Shown: piece by piece, positions 14,556 through 28,671 of the stretch | How the letters are laid out: each line of letters opens with the position of its first letter | Numbering within the stretch: position 1 is the first letter of the stretch | DNA from: Tetrahymena elliotti 4EA | Taxonomy: Eukaryota; Ciliophora; Oligohymenophorea; Hymenostomatida; Tetrahymenidae | Length of the DNA stretch: 64,000 nucleotides | Direction: 5' to 3' | NCBI GenBank assembly: GCA_000231825.2 | Contig: JH720366.1 | Location: 309,484 to 373,483 of the forward strand | Program-made: the position numbers and the translations under genes | Notes under the pieces: model-generated | The model's input: the letters and a program-made list of their open reading frames with translations, nothing else | What the model was told of the DNA's origin: nothing | The model's database searches: none

Positions 14556-15530
14556 TCTTTATAAGTTCATTTTGCTCTAATTCTAATATTTGTATCCATA
14601 CAATTTATTATATTTGTTTAAAATCTCTCAATCAATTAAAAAAATAAATTAGTTAAATATTTTTAATTAAAATATGATAATTTTTTTGATATTTCGTTTT
14701 ATTAACAATCTTTTCATATTTGTCAATTTTTTAAAGTAAAATTTTGAATCTAAAAAAATAATTAGTTAATGATTTTAATAATTACTTATCAAAAATATAA
14801 TTAGCAATGAAAATATTTTTAAAAAAGAAGATTAAAACTATATTTTTCTTTTATGAAAGATATTTAAATTTTTAGATACTTAACTTATTTAAATTATAAT
14901 CAAGAGCAACAATTCTAGGTATTATTATCATTTATAGGCCGAAGGTAGAAGGGATAAATATTATGTATGATAAGGACTATTTAATATATTTTTTGTGAAT
15001 ACACATTTCTCATTAATAAAATGTAAACATGATTATTATTTTATTATTTAACTTTCCTAAATAAATTTAAAATTAAAAAGTTTTTTTCTTCTTTATTAAC
15101 AGATAAAACTTTTATAATTGAAATGATAAATTAATGGATTTTTGAACCTTACAAAAATGTATATTTCAAAATGAAATGCTTTTAATTTTTCATTTCTATT
15201 TCAATCAATAAAATTAGTATTTAAATAATTAAGATCAATTCCAGAATCATCATGAAATTATAATATTAATACGAAAAGATATTGCAGTTTATGTTTTAAA
15301 TTCCTTATTCGGCTAAATTTCCTTATTTAAAAAATTAAAATTAAAAACTAAAAAAATTATTTTTTCAAAACTTCTATTTTTTCATTGATAGAAAATTAGT
15401 CTAAATTTACAAAAAACAAAATATTTAAATTTTTTCTCATTTCATAACAACTTTTAAAAATATTTTAACAAAATTAAATTAAAAAATAAATAGTTTTTTT
15501 AACCTGTTTTTGTTAATTATATTTTATTTT
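14556..15530. other. Convergent intergenic region between coatomer alpha and giant gene copy A
   Basis: About 1 kb of AT-rich DNA separates two 3' ends. No gene, RNA or clear repeat was seen. Confidence 0.5.
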
Positions 15531-18500
15531 TCAACTATAACTTTTTGAACCAAAGAGTTTTTTATAAGATTCAACTAATACTTCACCTCCAATATTATTA
15601 AGAATAGATTTTACAATTACAGCAGTCAATTCTTCAGATCCATTAGTAGAGTCTATATCTAACTTAGAACATTGACCTCCTGTAATTCTAGAAATTTCTT
15701 CAAAATTGTCTTTAGGTATCTAGTCTAAATAAAAACAGTGAACTGGAATTTCTTACTCTTTAAGTTTTTCTAATTCTATTTTATAGTGAGTCATTTTAGA
15801 AAATTTACTCTTTGCCCAATATTCCTCTTTTCCATATTTCATTCTATCTCTTTTAATAGCCTCTAAATCTTTAGCAGGAGCATCTCCTATTAAAATAACT
15901 TATGAAATTTTATTTAAGCTATTCTCTTAATTAGCATGCCACAAACCAATTTCAATAGCTTCTTCATAATCACCACCTCCTTATGCTTTAACGTTTTTGA
16001 TAAATTCACGCAAGTTATCTGGTTTTGATTCCCAAGGAGAACACTGTAATATACCTTCTACTTTACTATCATAATCTCTATATACTGCAAATTACATTTA
16101 GAAGCAATCACCTTCTATATTATTTTCAGCAAGAACTTTAGAAGCTCTTATGAACATTTGTTAGACAGTATCTTTTACCTTGTTTAGAAGAATTCCCATA
16201 GAACCAGTAGCATCCATTAGGCAAATAGTGCGAGAATTAGAATTTTTAAAAATAGCAGTACCTTTATTTTGTTAAATCAAGAGCTATAATGCCTTAGTTT
16301 TGCCTTCAGAACCTGTATTAAGACATTTAACTAAATTTTCTGCATTTTCGTGCTCTTTTTTTGCTTCTATTACAAAATTATCTATGTCTTAATATCTCAT
16401 ATCTGCTATTTTTATACGAGATTCATTTAATTTATTGTAAAAATTACTTTAATTTCTCATTTATTGGATTTCTTAATTGTAATTAGAACCTAAGAATTTT
16501 TCCAAATCACTGTCTAATAAAACAAGGCTTACAGAACCATCCTAACCTTAACGTGCTGTTCTTCCAAAAATCTAAATTTCTTCTGAAACTTCATCAGAAA
16601 AAAATGTAGAAATCACATGAGTACCTCCATTATTTACTACTGTTTAATCTCGGCATATAAAATCTGTTCCACGACCAAATACTTTACTTATAAAAGAAAT
16701 TGAGCCACAAGTTGTAGATTGTTTAACAAGCATATTTTTTTCTTACAATGAACTTGAAACCTGTTCAGTTATTAATTTAACTTAATGTCTAAGAGGTTAT
16801 AGTTCAGAAGATTCATAGAAAGATTAGAGCTTTTCTTAATTTTCAAAGAATACTAAAATAGCTCTATTACCTACTTTTTTATTAATTTATTCCATTAAAG
16901 TTTTATTAAAGTTATCCAAATTTTCAACATAAATATCCTCCTTTGATGCAAATTTACGTTTATTCTCTCCAAAAACACTAGGGATAAATGTTTTATGTTT
17001 GATTTTATAAATTTCTTCAACAATCTTATTTTCATATTTTGTAAGATTTTTTAATGTTCCTGTAACACCCATAATATTCTAAAATTTGTAAGGGATTTCA
17101 GCGTAGGAAAAACTACCACATCGAATACCAATAAAAGTATTTTCTTTTAATGTTGTTTCTGTAATCTTACCTTTTTCATGCTCTTTGTAGTGTGCAAACA
17201 ATGTTTTGTATCCAAATGAAATATTAAAAGAGATTCCATCTTATTCTTTATATCCAATTCTTCCATCAGCAACTTCATACTTGTGCTCATAATTTTGTAA
17301 ATCTGCCATCAAATCTTTAAGCGCTTCTTCAAGTAATTTTTACCATCCTTCAAATTATTTACAGCAATTTTAGAATGCTTATGATTACTTAGCTTAGTTG
17401 TAAGTTAGTTTATTGTCCTTCTCTTTCCAAAGGAAAGTAATCAACTCTTGAATAGTTTCATGCTTTAGACAAGCTAAAGGAGTGTAAACATTACCAAAAA
17501 ATTATGAACTAAAAAATACATCAACTTCATCTATCAATAGTATTTTTGGTCTATTATTTTTCTTTGTGGGATCTCTTTGTATAATTGGTTTATTTTCAAT
17601 CATCTCAATTACTCTATTGCGAATATCACCTTCTTCGTTAATAATTTCTTCACAAATTTTTGTAAAAGAACCATAGCTTATATGTTTTGTTAAATCCAAT
17701 ATTTCGAAAATAGGTAAAAATGATTCATAATCTCTTTAACTTAGATACTAACTATAGCAAGCACAAAGGACATCTGCTCCTAATATTACTAATATGGAAG
17801 TTGCTATTGCTAAAGTAATTGATTTTCCTTCACCTGTTCCAATTTCAATAAGATTATTCTTCAAATCTTATTTACCTTTTGTAATAAAATCTACAGCCCT
17901 ATCAAAAAATCCTTTATCAGCAGTTTTATATCCTCGTCCAAGCATTCTTAAGATAGAAATTATTTGTCCTGGATGAGGTTGTAGAATAAAATTATCTCTT
18001 GAATCTTATGAGCTATTATCATAGTAATATGATATGTTTTAAAATGACCATAAGCAGAATATTAAAGATATTAACTCAGGAATTTCTTCTTTAATATGAC
18101 CATTCCAAGTTATAACTTCATTTTTTAGCTTAGCATCTTTCTTATAAGTTTTAATTTTAGACGCTAAATTATTTAAAATAGTTTCTTCAGATTTATCTTT
18201 TCTTTCGAGTTAGACTAAACAATCTTTAATATTTTTTTAAAAATCTTAGATAATCTTTTCACACAAAGATTTTAATTTTTCTGTACACAAGTCAGTTCCA
18301 TTTATTTTTTCAATAACATAATCAACCCCATGCTTTTAGGTTTTTTAATTAAAAATAGATACTGATTATCCTTTAAAAACATTATGCTCTTATAAAATAA
18401 TCTATCCTATTCCATACATTTCAGTTTCAAGTATGGCTGCAACCAAACCGATTGTTTTTCCTCCATCTCTTTTTTCTTATCTGAGCTTTATGAGCTTATC

Positions 18501-21500
18501 ATCAATTTTTGTATCAACTTCATTTTTAATAGAACAAATATTTTCTGCAATTCTTTTCATTTAGATTAGACTGTCTGCAATTTCTTTTGGCTCACTACTT
18601 TCTTTAATATTTTTTGAATATGTTTCTACTTTATCAAAAATGGCGATTTTTATTTTTTAAAAATTTGAATCAACAATATCTTTAACTTTACGAACTTAAG
18701 TCTATTTGTTAAAATTGATCATATTTTCATATTTACAATTTAAATCTTCTAATTCTTCTTTTGTTAAATCCTTATTGTTTTATTCCATAATTTTGATACT
18801 ATCCATAGCTGACACTACTTTTTTTTTTATATTTTCAAAACAGTCATTAAAAAATTTGTCAAAATTTTCTGGTAAATGCTTTTTAAGTTATTTAGCATCT
18901 TCAAGAGCTTTGAGTTTAATATCAAGAGATTTGTAATATTCAACTTTTTGATTTTCATAACCTATTTAAAAATCAAAGCTCAAAACTTCTTCATAAACTT
19001 CCTTTAATTTTTATGAGCAAATATCTTTTGACTATTCATAGTTCCTACAACTAACTATTTGCTGAAAGTCTTCATTCTAAAAATTTTCAGTATCCTTTTC
19101 TTTAAATTAAATTTCACTATTTTAAATTTCTTTGAATAATTCATTTGTTTTTTTTAAAGAATCTAAGGCTTCTCTTAATTCTTGGATGCTTAGCTTTTAA
19201 AGTGACTATTCTAATTTTTCTTAAATTTATTTGAAATATTTATAAAATTCAGAGAATAATTCTTTAATTTCAGTTTTCAAATCTATATCCTTAGTAATAT
19301 TAGAATCTTATTTTAAGGAATAGAATGTTGCAACCATCTAAAATCTATTTTTAATTTCATCTATTTTGTCTAACTTTGGAATTTATTTTATGAAATCTAT
19401 TTATCTATTAATTTTAAATTATATTTTATTTTTTATTTAAACAGACATACCTTGAATTTCTTAAATATCTTTGAAATTCTCTTCGTAATCATTTAAATTT
19501 TTTGATAGTTCTATAATTTTTTTTGCATCGAAATTCAGAGAATTCAAATTCTCTTCAATATCTTTTTCGTAGTTTTTACATTTTTCAACAACATTTTTAT
19601 TGATTTTAGTTTTGAAATTATCCATATTATTTTTTTCACATTTTTCTCTGAACTTAAATAATCCTTTTACATCTTCTTAAATATCTGCAAGTTCTTATTG
19701 ATATCTATCATCAGTATGTTTTGCAGCCTCCTTTTACTATTCTAATTCACCTTCTAAATATTTTTTCATATCATCTGGTAGAAAATATAGAGTTTATTTG
19801 ATCTATAGAAAAAGTTCTTCTCTATCATTAGATGAAGCTTCTTTCAATCCTCTTATCTTCTAAATAATTTTTGTATGAATATTTTTTTTAATTTCTTTTA
19901 AAGATTATTGATATCTCGAACTACGATTTGCAACTTTTTCGAGCTTTTCTAAAATCTGTTTTGGTTATTTGAGTAAGTATTGATCTTAGTCAATATTAAT
20001 GTATTCTTAGGCATTTTTTTCAACAATGTCTTCAATTTATTACTATAATTCTTCAACTTTTTTAGTTAAACTTTCATCTAAGCATATGTTTCCTAAAATT
20101 TAACATATTTACAAAATCTTTTCTCTTTTATTTTCTGCTTCCTCAAAATCATCAGCTTTAATCAAAGACATAATACTTTCAATATACTTTGTAATTTTGT
20201 CTTAGATGATTCCTTTTATTTCTTCTAAATCATTATCAATCCAAAATTTTGTTTAGGGAGAAGTAACTTTAATACCTTATTATCTGCTAAGAGAACACTA
20301 TTATTCTAGATCTTCTTTGTTTTCCAAGCCATTCTCCTCCTTTAAAAATTAAGGGACATATTTCTGAGCATTATTGACTTTACTTAAATTTTTAACAATA
20401 TTATTCAATTCATTCTATATTTAAAGATCATTATTTAGCATTAGAGAAATAGATGTTCTTTTTGTATTTTCTAAAATTTCTTTAACTGTAATGTTAATGT
20501 TATGCCTAATTTATTCCATAGCTTTATTATTCATATTATCATCTATACCTAACAACTCAGCAGCTACTTTTTAAAATTCGCAATCATTAATCAAGTTAAA
20601 AATTTTTTTATAAATATCTCTTATACCCTCAGTAAATTTAGATTAGTATGACTTGTATAATTAGTAGTAATTATTCTCTTCGTTTATGAAAAAATCTAAT
20701 TAAGTCAAAGCTTTAGCAATATCTAAATGAACCCTTACACTTTAGCCATTTAATGTAGATTAATTCATTTATTCACGAAGATCAATCAAATTTTATGAAA
20801 TATTTTTTTTCCATTAATTGAGAAGCTCTCTTCCTTTAACAATTTCAAATACTTTTGGATAAGATGATATATCCATTATTTCCTGTAAACTAGAAGCTAG
20901 TTACTGTGAATATTAAAATGCTTCAATTATTTTTTGATCTGAAACTATACTTTTTATTTTTACAAAATTATTATTTAACTTTTTGCTCATATTCTCTTCA
21001 TAATTTTTCAGGAATTTATTTACATGATGCTATTATAAATTCCTTGCATCATCTCTAAGTGTTCTTATTTTTTAACATTATTCAAGATAATTTAATGCAT
21101 CTTCAGCTAATTGGCCATCTAATTTTCCAAAAATATATTCCTAGTCTATTTTTTCTGTATTCATTATTTCTTATTATAATTTTTCTATTATTTTCTCCAA
21201 AGATCTGATACTTTCAATTTCATGTTTCTTAAGCAGCTCTTCTTTTTCCGCTTTCAGTTCCTCTGATTAGAGTAAATTTTAATACCCTTCTATGATAGAT
21301 CTTTATTTTTGTAATATTTCTTAATTAGCAATCAATAATTTTTATTTTTCTTGTATTTCAATCATACTTTCAAATTTTTCAATATCTTACTATACATCCT
21401 CAGTGTTTTGGTATTTTTATTAACTCAACTAATTTTTCTATTTTAATTAAGATTTTTAATTAATTTTCTCCTTGTTATGATTGTTTTTATTTCTTTCAAT

Positions 21501-24500
21501 CTCATCAATCAAATTGATTTTAATCAATTTTAATTCATTTATTTGCTTTTCATAATCAGTATCTATATCTATTTTGTTTTCTGGAATATCTTTTTAAATT
21601 TAATTCACTTTATCCTCTAATTCCTGGAATTATTTACTAAATTCATTTAAATCTTCAATTTTATTTTCTTTTAAATATTTAACAAGAGATGGTACATTAT
21701 GATACTAGTTTTAAATATCTTATAATTTTTTTAGCTATTACTTTTGATTATGGACTGCTTTGCTATCTAAATTAAATGTTTTTTGAATTAATGAAAATAC
21801 ATCTGAAGTTGATTTTTAAAACTTTTATTCAGCAATTTCACGATATTTTTACAACTATGGAATTTTTTCTTCAAAAGAGCGCATAGCCTAAATTTATGAT
21901 AGATAACCCCATGCTTTTTCTATATTTTTATAGTTATGTATGTCTAAATCCGTATCTAAAAGCTATTCAGATATTATGCAATCATGATTTATTAAATCGT
22001 CAATTATATTTTTCATTATATCATTAAATGAATCCTCTCTAATACCATCCATCCATTGTGCATCCACTAGTCTTTTTACGCAACGAAAAACTTTCTCATA
22101 GTTGACATTTTAAGGCGAATGATGGAATACTGATAAAAGCATTTCTGCATCTCTTCTTATCTCTTGCATTTTACCAAAAACACTTTAAGTAGTTTGATGA
22201 AACTATTCTTATATTTTTTCTGAATGAATTTAAGTATCCTTTATCAATTTCATTTGATTGATACGACATTCAATATCTTTAAAAGATTTTTAGGATTCAC
22301 TATTAAGGATTTCATTAATTTCTTTACAAAGATTTTCAAATTTTTTGAAAATTCTTTCATTTAAATTATTTATTACATTTTAAATTTTATCTACTGAAAT
22401 ATGTTCTCTCAATTCATATGTTTCTTTAACTTCAACAAGCTCTTAAACAATTTATTTTATTTTATCTTAGCTTTCTTTGTTAAATTCATTTTTTAAAATA
22501 GGATCAGCTTCCTTTGTGATTTAAAATAATTAGTTAATTAGCAATTATATCAAATTATTATATTAAATTCTTAGTTAATCATTATTACAATGATCAGCAT
22601 ATTAAGCTATTTATTAGTTAATTTATGATAAATTTTCAGAAAATACTTAATAATTCTTACTCTTTAAAGCATTTTCTGCTTAATTTAATATTTATTATTA
22701 AATTTATTATATTTTCTAATTTAATTTATTATATTATTCTTCTAGTTCAGGAAATTCACTTGCCAATAGCCTTTAATTGTCAAATTTATTTTTTTGTTAA
22801 TTATATTCTTTAATAGTATTTTCATCCAGCTCTGAGTTGATTTCTTAAATTATAGCCTTCAAATTTTAAATTAATGATTCAGACTAGAACAAATCATTTC
22901 CCAAATGACTTACTCTTAATTGATCTATTTCCTTAAATTCGTAAATACACTTTTTGTATTCTTTAATATCCTCTATGCTTAAGCTGTTATTTTTTTTAAG
23001 GTTTCTGTTGAATGACTCAGTAATCTTTTTATAGTTTTGGTTTAGATTATTTTTTATGTATGAGACACTTTCTTCATAAATATTTTTTAATTAATTTTGA
23101 TTGAGGGTCTTTATCAAATAATACATATCATCAAGTTTATGTTTTATTAAAAGAAAATCGTTTCTTTTTATAGCTGATATAATACTTGATTTGTGTAAAT
23201 TAAGTTGATCACGTAAAACTTCCTTTGATTTTTCAGTTATTGATACAGTAAATACTTCGTCTGGATTTTATATTGGTTTTTATTTTAAAATATAGTTGAT
23301 ACAATCTGAAGGCTTTCCTTTCAATGCGTCAACTTTTTAACCTGGTTTTTCAGCCATATTTTCAAAAAGTGACACAAATTATTCATCATGATTTTCATTT
23401 GGATCATTTTGAATAGCCATATATATAGATCTTAAGAGAGCAGTAATTCCTTCAATACTTTTATCATTGAATTTTGTATATAAATATGAGAAAGAATATT
23501 AATATTCTTCTACATTCTTAATAAGTCCTACAAGAGTACGGGCTAGTGTTTTAATACCTTCTCCTCTATCCCCAATGCTCTGATTACTGGCCAGGATAAT
23601 TGGTCTAACACTCTTACAACCTTGTATAGCTTGCACAACACCTATTCCATTAGCTATATCTACTTCTGCACCAGCTGTATCACCAAAACCAGGAGTATCA
23701 CAAATTGTTATAGTTTAATTTTTTAACATTCCTAAATTTTTTGTATTTAAATTTATAGCTGTTAAGAATCTAGTTTCAGATTTACTAAATGGACTTACTA
23801 TTATTTTCTATAAGTTAGAATCTTATATTTTTTCAACAACAGGACCAATATATTGTAAGATATCTCCTTAAGGAAGCGTTACTTATTGCATTTTCATTTC
23901 AGAGCCTGCTAGAAAATGTATGGTTGTAGATTTACCAGCGCCTGTACCTCCAAGTAACAATAAAATGTCTTTGTTTTCAATCTGTTTTGCAGAATCTTCT
24001 GTTTTTTTGATTAAGCGCTTTAATTCAAAAATGTTAAGTGGTCTCAAAAACTTCAAAAGCTATAAAGCATAACTTTAAATTTCCGATAAATTAAAATTAT
24101 TAATTGAATATTTTATAGAACTAACAAACGATTTAGCATTTTCAGTCATCAGATCTTCAGCCAAAAGTAATCTTTGTATTACTTCCATCTACTAGGATAA
24201 TTTTGTTTAGCTGATTTTATTATTATCATCATTATTGTTTGGAGTGTTTCCTAACAAATTAATTATTTAATTAAGAAGAATAAGTATTTACTTTTCTGCG
24301 CATTATGGATATTATAATATATCTTCTTCAAGTGAAATTTATTCCTCAAGAAGCTTTTTCAAGCTTATTTGATTTTATATTTATTAACTTTAATTTGTTT
24401 CATATTAACCTATTTAAGAATAAGTTGATTGAGCTAATTCACTTTATTTACATTCTATCTTTTATTCTTCTTCTTCTTCTTCCTCCTCCTCTTCTTTATT

Positions 24501-25601
24501 TTGATTTTGTAATTTCTAAATTTCTTGGTAAATATTTTACAATTTTAAAACTTATTCTAAGAACTCTTTTCTTTCTTTAACTAGCCTAGTCCTTTTATTT
24601 TTCTCAAACTCTAAGATATCTTCTTTAATTTTACTAATTTCATTTTCTAGCTAATCGCTACTTTCAAGTTCGATATCTTTTAATCCTTATTCCAGTTATT
24701 ATTTTAATTCATTTAGCTTACTTTATTTTTGATCTCCATAATCAGTTTACAACTTTTAGTAAATTTCAAACAATTTTTCAAGTTTTTCAAGTTACTTTTA
24801 ATTTTGCTATGCAAAATTATTTCTCTTTGATGCGAGAAGTGTTTAGATCTCCTCTTTTTATCTCTTAATTTCACTTTCTAATTAATCACCACTTTAAAGA
24901 TCGAAATCATTCAATCCTTACTAAAGCTATTATTTTAAAATATCTAGTCTTCTCTATTCATTATCATCCATCAAACTTTACAACTTTTAGGCAATTTTTT
25001 ATAAGTTTTCAAGCTTCTCAAGAGATTTTTTTCTTTTCTAAACTGTTTCAGTCTTCTTTAATTCTTCTAATTTTTAGATTTCATTTTTTTTTGCTGTAAT
25101 TTCACTTTCTAACTGATCTCCGCTTTCAAGGTCTATATCTTTTAATCCATTCTCTAGTTATTATTGAAGATCAGAAATGTATTAACATTTATCATCTTGT
25201 TTAAAATCGCTAAGCTTTAAGTGAATATTTTTCAAATGTTGAAGCTTCTCGAGTGATTTTTTTCTCTATAAGGCTGTATTTACTTTATTATCTCTTTCCA
25301 GTTTTTATATCTCATTAATTTTTTTTTTTATTTCATTTTCTAGCTCATTTCCACTTTCAAGATCAAATTCTTTTAAGCCTTAGTTTAAAGATTTCTTCAG
25401 CTCTTCAAGGTCTATTTCAGTAGATGAAATCGATTCAACTTATAAATTTTAATTAGAGTATTATGGTATTCTTAGCAATTGTTTTCTCTCTATAGTAAAG
25501 CTCTACAAATTAGAAGTCTCTTTCATAGTCTGATCAGGTTATTACAGAGATGAGTTCTCTTGTGTTTAGTCTTTCTCGCTATCACTGTCAAATAAATCCA
25601 T
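15531..25601 (-). CDS. Giant GTPase / coiled-coil / SecA-like motor / vWA protein, copy A
   Basis: With code 6 this is one apparently intronless frame of 3357 codons; start, P-loop, SecA motifs, vWA motif and TGA stop share the same phase. It begins MDLFDSDSEKDQ. Residues about 60-430 are coiled-coil repeats of about 77 residues. A P-loop GTPase follows: G1 GGTGAGKST near 551, G3 DTPGFGD near 635, possible G4 YTKFND. About 1850 helical residues come next. The SecA-type motor has QPHPGQII (2541), GTGEGKS (2588), LLIDEVD (about 2691), GVTGT (2845), GRGTDF (2976) and GRTARQGQDGS (3013). The vWA domain has MDATGSM (3130), QFAVYRDYD and GGGD, and resembles vWA of alpha-kinase proteins. It ends KSYS. 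No signal peptide or membrane span was noticed. Function is unknown; the SecA similarity concerns the motor only, so calling it a translocase would be wrong. Confidence 0.85.
24480..25440 (-). repeat. N-terminal coiled-coil repeat array of copy A
   Basis: Protein-level repeats with a 231-base (77-residue) period; equivalent points lie at about 24779, 25010 and 25241. Each unit carries a version of KKSLEKLENL, a short variable linker, then QLENGLKDIDLESGD and QLENEI. At least three to four units are visible. Confidence 0.85.
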
Positions 25602-28600
25602 TTTTTTTTCTTCTGAGATTTGATAAATTATATTTTTTTAGTATTTTATTTATTTTATTTGTCATCCATCATCTAGCTGTCTTGAGAATTTATTATGATT
25701 TTTTTTACTTTAGAATTATTTATTAAAATTTATTAGCCCTACCCTATCAATATTTTTGTATTCGAAATTAAAAAAACTTGGTTTTTAAATTTTTTAAGGG
25801 TGGGTATTTCTATTGATATACCATAATTAAAAACCTTCGATCTCAATATTATCAAGGCGAAGTAGCTAAAATTAAAAATATCTATTTTGGGTATGCATTT
25901 TCTCAATTTAGAAGATGAAAAAATAAAATACTTTTATCAAATACTTTTATTTTTCCTTTTCTCATGAAAAAATTGTTTAATTAAAAGGGATATTTCAATG
26001 ATAAGTCAAATTCCTCTATTTTCATTAATAAAATTCTTTTAATTTTATCAAAATTTAACTTGCAGATATGTTTTAAGCAATCACAATCTTAGGATTTATT
26101 TATGACTTAGATAGCAAACATTTTTTATTAAAAATTGTTACAAATCATATTCCTCATTCCTCTACATCCTATGGAATGACTTCAAGTTACTCATGATTTT
26201 AAAAATATTAATACTGATAAAATAATTATTTCTATTGGTTTTCTAAAGTCTATTAAATTGATTAACATAATTTATTAATCTAATCACTTTAGTTTGATAT
26301 TTGAAAAAAACGATGCAATTCCTGATAGTCTTATTAAGCATATATTCTTTTTATATCTTTTAATAGTCTGCAGAAAAAAAATTCTATGTTTCATTCTAGG
26401 ACTTACAATAAATATTAAGAACTATTTTTAAATGCTTTATATTTTAATCCATTTTGAATTATTTTTTGTTTCAGGATTAAAAGCTTAATTATCCTTTTTG
26501 ATACCGACATAAAACAATAAAACCTGAAGATTAATTTCACAAATTTATACTGCAAATCACATCCTCTTCTTTTAATAAAATAATTTTCAATTAGCTCTTT
26601 ACTTCTAAGAATAATGAATGATTTAAATTTGGCTTTTAAATGATTAATTAAAATATATGAATAATTAAATATTTTAAATATTTTTTAGAATAATGACAAA
26701 AAATAAAAATAAATTAATTATTAGCTTAGCACTTCAAGTACACAATTTAAAAACAATCAAAAATATGATAAAATCTAAATTTAAAGTTTATTCATATATA
26801 TGTTTAAGGGTTATAGTTATTCAAATATTGTTATCCACAAAAGAAGAAGTTGTTTTTACTGAAATTATTTCAAATTTAAGTTTGAAATGTTATATAAAGG
26901 GAAAAGTGTGATCTGAAATATGACATAAAACAATAGGCTATTACTCATTTTAATAATATAACACTTATATACATTGTAAATATATTTATTAAATATCAAA
27001 GGAATAAAAATACAGCTTTATTAATATATAATTAAAATAAATTTATAATATTTATTTCAATAGTTTTTTGCTTAGCCTTATTTCTTAAAGACTACTTACC
27101 ATCCTTCTAAACATCATTATAGCATTTTGAAATAAAATTTGTAAATTCATCAATAAAAACCAACTCACTTACAAAATCCCAAAGTTAGTTCTCTGTTTTA
27201 ATTGTTGAAATTGCTCTTTTAGACTATCTTTACATTTTACAAAAGCTATCTTTAATCAGACTCAAACCTGCTCCCTTGGAAGTCATTTGATTACATAAAC
27301 ATTACTTTTCTCAAGAAAATCAATTATTTCTTTGGACATTAACCACATACTTAATCATGCTAAAATGTGTTTCCAAATTTAGAGCCAATTCTTAATAATC
27401 TATTATTTAAAATATACCTCTATAAAAATTATTTCTATAATATTCTCCATCAATCCTCTAAGATTTGGATATGAAATAATCATCTAAATATTAATATAGT
27501 CGTTTAACCTTGGTAGCCTTTCGAAATCTCACATTACTCTTTCATTGTGAAATTTTATTACATATTACATTCCATTTTATTCTAATATATTACTCTAATC
27601 TAAATAACAAATTAATTAAAATTAATCTTTTTTTCCATTTCTATAATCTTTTGATAGGCTAAATCTTTTTTCTTTATTTTTTATCATATGTTGTATTTTA
27701 AGCTTCTTTCTAGCCTTAAATCCTAATTCATTAAGCATTCTTTCTATTGTTTTTACGCTAATACCTTTCTTGTTAATTTATGGATTCCTTTATATATCAG
27801 CAGCTGTAAGACCTTTATTATTTTTTGATGACTTAATGATGTTTTTTTTTAATTACCTTTTAAAATAGTCTTTCTTTTCTTTTTTAGTTATTTAAAAAAC
27901 TCATTTTTTCCTATTTACAGACAAAAATCTAGAAATGTTAAGCTTAGTAATGATATCATCAAATTTATAACCATAATTATATAATTTGTGTAGCTTTCAT
28001 ATAACCCTTTGCAAAATGAGATATTTATATTCTTGATTGACAGGTGTATTGAAATGTCTTATTTTTCTTCTAAATTCTATTTTTTTAGTTTCTCTTTTTA
28101 AAATTTTTTAATGAAATATGAAAGCTATTTAGGCTAATTTTAACCTGTATACTCATAATTTTAAGCAATTTATATATATTATTTTTGATAATTTAGATGA
28201 TATATAGTTTATTGTTTTCCAAGGTTTGCTGGCAGACTTAGTACTTATGCTTAAAATTTCTTATTTCTGTTGAGCATAAAATTTTTTAGTAAGAAACAAA
28301 TTTTTAAGTTATTAAATTTTTATTATTAAAACATCATAATTCTAAAATGTATTTAAAAAAATTTATTGGTATTGTTAGTTACTTATTCAAATAATTCATT
28401 TAATTTTTGAATGATAGAATCAAATTTAAAAATAAAAGGTTTTAATTTTAATCTTCAATTAATATACAAAATAACAAAATTTTTATTGAAATAATTACAC
28501 TAAAAAATTTTAAGTCTTCAAAACTTTAAGAAAAAGTAATGAAAATATAATTTATAAATTCAAAATATAAAATTTATTTCTTCAGCAGTAACATAATTTA

Positions 28601-28671
28601 TAAAAGGTATTAAATTTCAAAAAAAATATCATAATTTTTTAAATTAAGTTTTTTTTTATAATTATATATTT
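25602..28671. other. Spacer between giant copies A and B, carrying transposon debris
   Basis: This 3.07 kb spacer lies upstream of A and downstream of B and is longer than the other two spacers (1.7 kb each). About 1 kb of it is a decayed Tc1/mariner transposase. The rest is AT-rich without a recognised gene. Its extra length relative to the other spacers may reflect the insertion. Confidence 0.6.
27050..28095 (-). pseudogene. Degenerate Tc1/mariner-type transposase
   Basis: Reading the minus strand with code 6 gives transposase-like segments in order. Near 28090-27930 is a helix-turn-helix-like segment with YKFDDIITKLNIS. Near 27840-27690 is GLTAADIQRNPQINKKGIS, then VKTIERMLNELGFKARKK, the second HTH of Tc1/Tc3 transposases. 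Near 27340-27260 is SKEIIDFLEKSNVYVIK, matching the segment before the last catalytic region. Near 27190-27090 is QLWDFVSELVFIDEFTNF, then ISKCYNDVQKDGK, the usual C-terminal W..I....N.I..m..R pattern. In-frame TGA codons and frame changes separate the blocks and the catalytic acidic residues are not clear, so it is a dead relic. Terminal inverted repeats were not identified. Confidence 0.75.
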
